Shown here: piece after piece, positions 63,219 to 64,000 of the stretch | Numbering within the stretch: the stretch's first letter is position 1 | How the letters are laid out: the number at the start of each line of letters is the position of its first letter | NCBI RefSeq assembly: GCF_000943565.1 | Contig: NZ_JTDW01000005.1 | Location: 124,001 to 188,000 of the forward strand | DNA length: 64,000 nt | Direction: 5' to 3' | Source of the DNA: Neotamlana sedimentorum | GTDB taxonomy: Bacteria > Bacteroidota > Bacteroidia > Flavobacteriales > Flavobacteriaceae | The notes under the pieces: model-generated | The model's database searches: none | What the model saw: only the letters and a program-made list of their open reading frames with translations | Told to the model about the DNA's origin: nothing | Made by a program: the position numbers and the translations under genes

Positions 63219-64000
63219 ATGAAAATTAATAAAAATAGTTTTTGCAAAACCTTATTTATTATTGCTTTTAGTTTTACAACAACAATAAACGCACAAGAAA
63301 CAAAAACAGCAAAACCTATTTTTATTGATGGTGAAGCACAAATTATTGAAGCTTTTAACCATCCTGAAAAATGGATTAGACATGATTTATTTGTCGAAAC
63401 TACCTTTGATTCTGATAAAGATGGAAAGCTAGACCGCGTACATGTAGATGTTACAAGACCTTACCAAACAGAAACCCAAAATTTAAAACTTCCTGTAATT
63501 TACGAATCAAGCCCTTATTATGCTGGTGTTGCGCCTGATGTCGATGGTGTTTTTTGGAATGTAAACCACGAATTAGGTGAAATGGCCGAAGAGCGTGTTC
63601 ATCCACCTGTAACTCGCCGTGGTAAGCGTCCAATTATCTCTAATTCTCAAGTTAAAACTTGGGTACCTCGAGGTTACATTGTAGTGCATTCTTCTTCTCC
63701 AGGAACTGGTTTCTCGCAAGGTTCTCCAACCGTTGGCGGTAAAAACGAATCTTTAGCGCCAAAAGCAGTAATAGATTGGTTAAATGGAAGAGCTAAAGGT
63801 TTTACAGAACCCGAAGGCGGTGAAGAAGTTAAAGCTTTTTGGAGTACCGGAAAAGTTGGCATGACGGGTACATCATACAACGGTACTATTCCCTTGGCCG
63901 CTGCATCCACTGGTGTTGATGGTTTAAAAGTTATTATTCCTGTAGCGCCTAACACATCATATTATCATTATTACAGATCTAACGGATTAGTTCGATCTCC
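63219..64000 (+). CDS. Xaa-Pro dipeptidyl-peptidase-like hydrolase (3' end outside window)
   Basis: Open frame from ATG 63219 to the window end, no stop. Signal peptide (TLFIIAFSFTTTINAQ), then KWIRHDLFVETTFDSDKDGKLDRVHVDVTRP and LPVIYESSPYYAG, the start of the X-Pro dipeptidyl-peptidase/CocE alpha-beta-hydrolase family. The nucleophile elbow is GTSYNGT, followed by VIIPVAP. Likely an exported proline-specific peptidase. C-terminal domains lie beyond the window. Confidence 0.88.
   Translation, partial: MKINKNSFCKTLFIIAFSFTTTINAQETKTAKPIFIDGEAQIIEAFNHPEKWIRHDLFVETTFDSDKDGKLDRVHVDVTRPYQTETQNLKLPVIYESSPYYAGVAPDVDGVFWNVNHELGEMAEERVHPPVTRRGKRPIISNSQVKTWVPRGYIVVHSSSPGTGFSQGSPTVGGKNESLAPKAVIDWLNGRAKGFTEPEGGEEVKAFWSTGKVGMTGTSYNGTIPLAAASTGVDGLKVIIPVAPNTSYYHYYRSNGLVRS

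Overview
The window is chromosomal DNA of a member of the Bacteroidota, most likely a marine or environmental Flavobacteriaceae species. Evidence for this: AT-rich DNA, TAnnTTTG-type -7 promoter boxes, few Shine-Dalgarno sequences, a type IX secretion (T9SS) C-terminal sorting domain, MG2/DUF4221/NVEAL-type surface proteins, RteC and Bacteroidota tyrosine integrase relics, and a Rho with a long Asn/Gln-rich insert.

Layout. (1) 1-3.4 kb is core respiration: cydAB (cydA cut by the window edge) followed by a split YeeE/YedE transporter pair. (2) 3.7-34.9 kb is an accessory region, almost all on the minus strand. It starts with a decayed rteC and ends with a decayed tyrosine integrase (B) beside a copy of the tRNA-Pro 3' end. 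Within it lie a four-gene flavoenzyme operon; a metY-osmC-nitronate monooxygenase operon; leucine-rich repeat (LRR) surface proteins; a truncated haemoglobin; a block of lipoproteins and a serine hydrolase; a sterol-desaturase-like gene with a Crp/Fnr regulator; an atypical pyruvate:ferredoxin oxidoreductase (PFOR); a second osmC; a PLP decarboxylase; three AraC regulators; and relics of Crp/Fnr, GNAT and integrase/rteC genes. (3) 34.85-49.73 kb is a second integrated island of about 14.9 kb, bounded by a 17-bp direct repeat whose right copy is the 3' end of tRNA-Pro. It carries a broken integrase (A) and one long minus-strand operon: O-antigen-ligase/TPR protein, a Cys-rich NVEAL-like peptide, a DUF4221-type propeller lipoprotein, a CxxC lipoprotein, two MG2-type surface proteins, a transglutaminase-like/discoidin lipoprotein and a private signal peptidase I. 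(4) 49.7-64 kb is core again: tRNA-Pro, tRNA-Ser, a PgpH-type HD phosphohydrolase, thiolase, NlpC/P60 peptidase, a DUF2589 operon, rho, lpdA, an S41 peptidase, smpB and a partial Xaa-Pro dipeptidyl-peptidase.

How genes work together. Five minus-strand transcription units in region 2 share the same promoter architecture: a TAnnTTTG box, a GTTC-type half-site exactly 40 bp away, and a second half-site exactly 21 bp beyond. They drive nitronate monooxygenase-osmC-metY, a 114-aa protein, a T9SS LRR protein, osmC (possibly reading on into PFOR), and a 115-aa protein-PLP decarboxylase unit. This looks like one regulon of redox and sulfur enzymes controlled by the resident AraC-family proteins. The PFOR of this set has lost three of the four cysteines that normally bind the proximal [4Fe-4S] cluster. 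The island operon looks like a self-contained system for making, cleaving and displaying a small Cys-rich peptide, although that peptide's predicted signal sequence is interrupted by two in-frame stops.
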